Shown here in pieces: positions 5,072-6,809 of a DNA stretch of 6,809 bases. A program made the position numbers and the translations under genes. The DNA comes from an uncultured Eubacteriales bacterium (lineage in GTDB: Bacteria; Bacillota; Clostridia; Oscillospirales; CAG-272), in the NCBI GenBank assembly GCA_900555785.1, contig USMO01000090.1, positions 1 through 6,809 on the forward strand, in the 5' to 3' direction. Positions within the stretch are counted from its first letter, which is position 1. Each line of letters begins with the position of its first letter. The notes beneath the pieces are model-generated. The model saw only the letters and a program-made list of their open reading frames with translations. It was not told the DNA's origin and ran no database searches.

Positions 5072-6809
5072 CTATGACAGGCGTCCGGTCGATGCTCTTG
5101 TTTCCACCAGCAGTGCGCAGGAGAGGGGGGGCAGGAGGAGTTCGGAGCGCGCAGGGGTGGAGGTGAGGAGGTCGAGGTAGGTTCCGGGGAGCGGAATCGG
5201 GGCGGGGGCGGGCGCGACGTTGACGGCGACCAGGACGCGGTCGGCTTTGCAGGCGCGCTCGTAGAGGAACGCGGTGTCGGTGGTGAACAGGAACCGAAAA
5301 TCGCCGCCGTGCAGTGCCGGATGTGCCGCGCGGACCCGACCGAGCAGGCGGTAATGCGCCAGCAGCTCGGGGTCCTCTGCGCCCCAAGGGTAGGGACGGC
5401 GGCAGAAGGGGTCATGGTAGCCCTCCAAGCCCGCCTCGTCTCCGTAGTAGACAGACGGGAACCCGTAGACCGTGAACTGCAGGGTTGACGCAATCCGGAG
5501 CAGCTTCAGCGCCCGGCGGCGTGCGTCGGGAGACAGACGGACGGTTGACAGCTCCGCGTTGGACCTGCCGTCCCCCTCGGTCGGGTCCCCGAGGACCGTC
5601 AGAATGCGTGCCGTGTCGTGCGTGCCGAGCAGATTCATCAGGCTGTCGGAGACCTCGCGCGGGTAGGATGCGTAAATTTCGGTCAGCGTGCGGACAAATG
5701 CCGCTGCGTCATGCCGGCGCAGCAGGTCGAGCACGGCATTCCGAAAGGGGTAGTTCATCACGCTGTCCAGCTGACCGCCCAGCAGGTAGCGCCGCCGCTT
5801 TCCGTAGGCAATCTTGTCGGCTGCGTTCTCCCAGACCTCGCCGATAATCGCCGCCTGCCCGTCTGTTGTGCCCTTTGCAACCGTCCGCAATTCATCGAGA
5901 AATGCGTCCGGCAGCTCGTCCGCAACGTCCAGCCGCCAGCCGTCCGCGCCGCGCGCAAGCCAGCGGGAAAGAATGCCGCCCGGCTCCGTGAAATAGTGGC
6001 GACAATCCGGGTTATCCTGCATCAGGCGCGGCAGAATCGGAATGCCCCACCAGCATTCGTAGTTGTCCGGGAAATGCCGGAACCGGTACCAATGCGCGTA
6101 CGGCGACTGCTCCGACTGATACGCGCCAACCTCCGGGTAGCTGCCCAGGCGGTTGAAATAGCGGCTGTCATCGCCGGTGTGGTTGAAAACGCCGTCCAGA
6201 ATCACGCGCATGCCGCGTTCGTGCGCGGCAGCAAGCAGCCGGTCAAATGCCGCATCGCCGCCGAGCGCGGGGTCGACCGTTTCATAGTCGCCTGTGTCGT
6301 AGCGGTGGTTGGAGCGCGCGTCGAAAATGGGGGAGAGATACAGGATTGTCACCCCGAGCGACCGCAGCCGGTCCAGTTCCTCGGTGATGCCGTCGAGCGT
6401 GCCGCCGAAGAAGGTGCGGTTTTCGAGCGGGTCACCGTTCTTGGCTGCAAACTCCGGAATGCCGTGCGCCCAGTCGGGGTTCAGGCGTGCGCCGGGCTTG
6501 AGGGGCGGGGCATTCCGGTCGCGCTTGAAACGGTCGACGAAAATGTGGTACATCGTGCCCGCTGCGAGCCATGCGGGCGTGTGAAAATCGGACGCATAGA
6601 CCAGCAGCCGAAAGCGGGCGGCGTTCTGCGGCGAAAGGGTAAAATGCAGGTTGTCGACCGAATCGGAGAAGCGCGTATCGGCACCCCGGACGAAGAGCAG
6701 CTCGTACCAGAACAGCCCGCCGGACGCATCGCAGAGCGCTGCGGTGTCGAGCCTTGTCTCGTAGATGTCGGTCAGGAAGTCGGTGGAGACGAACGCAAAG
6801 GGCGTGTCG
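5072..6809 (-). CDS. GH13 alpha-amylase/neopullulanase-like glycoside hydrolase, N-terminus off-window
   Basis: Read leftward, the frame is open from the right edge to TAG-type stop sequence at 5072, giving 578 visible residues. A Met codon at 6553 has no RBS and lies inside conserved sequence (AAGTMYHIFVDRF), so the true start is outside the window. The 85 residues before it (FWYELLFVRG... FRLLVYASDFHTPAW) look like the beta-sandwich N-terminal domain of amylopullulanases and neopullulanases. Counting from that Met, the GH13 barrel shows region I DGVFNH (120-125), region II GWRLDVADE with nucleophile Asp209, region III GEVW with acid/base Glu239, and region IV LGTHDT with His312-Asp313. CWWGIPILPRL (167-177) stands at the place of the subfamily-diagnostic region V and recalls amylopullulanase-type enzymes (possibly GH13_39). 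A C-terminal beta domain (about 415-487) completes it. The role is retaining hydrolysis of alpha-1,4 and perhaps alpha-1,6 glucans (starch, glycogen, pullulan, maltodextrins). Location cannot be judged without the N-terminus. All catalytic residues are present, so it is probably functional. Confidence 0.92.
   Translation of the reverse strand, partial: DTPFAFVSTDFLTDIYETRLDTAALCDASGGLFWYELLFVRGADTRFSDSVDNLHFTLSPQNAARFRLLVYASDFHTPAWLAAGTMYHIFVDRFKRDRNAPPLKPGARLNPDWAHGIPEFAAKNGDPLENRTFFGGTLDGITEELDRLRSLGVTILYLSPIFDARSNHRYDTGDYETVDPALGGDAAFDRLLAAAHERGMRVILDGVFNHTGDDSRYFNRLGSYPEVGAYQSEQSPYAHWYRFRHFPDNYECWWGIPILPRLMQDNPDCRHYFTEPGGILSRWLARGADGWRLDVADELPDAFLDELRTVAKGTTDGQAAIIGEVWENAADKIAYGKRRRYLLGGQLDSVMNYPFRNAVLDLLRRHDAAAFVRTLTEIYASYPREVSDSLMNLLGTHDTARILTVLGDPTEGDGRSNAELSTVRLSPDARRRALKLLRIASTLQFTVYGFPSVYYGDEAGLEGYHDPFCRRPYPWGAEDPELLAHYRLLGRVRAAHPALHGGDFRFLFTTDTAFLYERACKADRVLVAVNVAPAPAPIPLPGTYLDLLTSTPARSELLLPPLSCALLVETRASTGRLS

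Noticed and set aside
4056..5387. Leftward open frame of 443 codons across the MBL gene and its terminator
   Set aside because: It is antisense to the MBL gene and overlaps the GH13 3' end and a bidirectional terminator in another frame. Its composition is biased and it has no motifs.

Overview
The window looks like chromosomal DNA of a gut-type Clostridia member, probably Oscillospiraceae/Ruminococcaceae. The signs are GC-rich coding regions with AT-rich spacers, GGAGG-type ribosome binding sites, TTGACA/TATAAT-like promoters, intrinsic terminators, and a content of glycoside hydrolases, an AraC regulator and a degenerate tyrosine integrase. No named species can be assigned from the sequence alone.

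Layout. (1) Positions 1-782: the right arm and T-run of a probable terminator at the left edge, then a leftward gene for a multi-pass membrane protein (63-637). It has a clear promoter (754-782) and RBS but is broken by one missing base near 366-372. (2) Positions 900-3158: a carbohydrate-utilisation locus in ruins. The last 99 codons of an AraC-family regulator (leftward) abut the last ~350 codons of a GH39 beta-xylosidase-like enzyme (rightward) at about position 1200. Both genes lack their 5' ends and no intergenic region lies between them. The simplest reading is one deletion that removed the divergent promoter region and both N-termini. An intact 10-TM DMT/EamA-type transporter follows the GH39 stop by one base and ends before a strong hairpin terminator (3265-3308). 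(3) Positions 3360-3950: an AT-rich spacer with several inverted repeats, a near-consensus leftward promoter and TGTCAAA direct repeats, leading into a tyrosine integrase gene cut off after 110 codons, before its catalytic domain. (4) Positions 4004-5012: a complete, self-contained unit of promoter, RBS, MBL-fold metallohydrolase and bidirectional terminator. (5) Positions 5072-6809: a leftward GH13 alpha-amylase/neopullulanase-like enzyme with all catalytic motifs, running off the right edge.

Functionally, the AraC-GH39-transporter group was probably a regulated system for xylosides or other plant-derived oligosaccharides, and the GH13 enzyme degrades alpha-glucans. The two are not obviously linked. 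Three damaged genes in under 4 kb, next to an integrase remnant, mark this as a decaying, remodelled accessory segment rather than a new defence or mobile system. I see no CRISPR array, tRNA, rRNA or complete insertion sequence. Assembly or sequencing error remains an alternative for the frameshift and for the junction at 1200.
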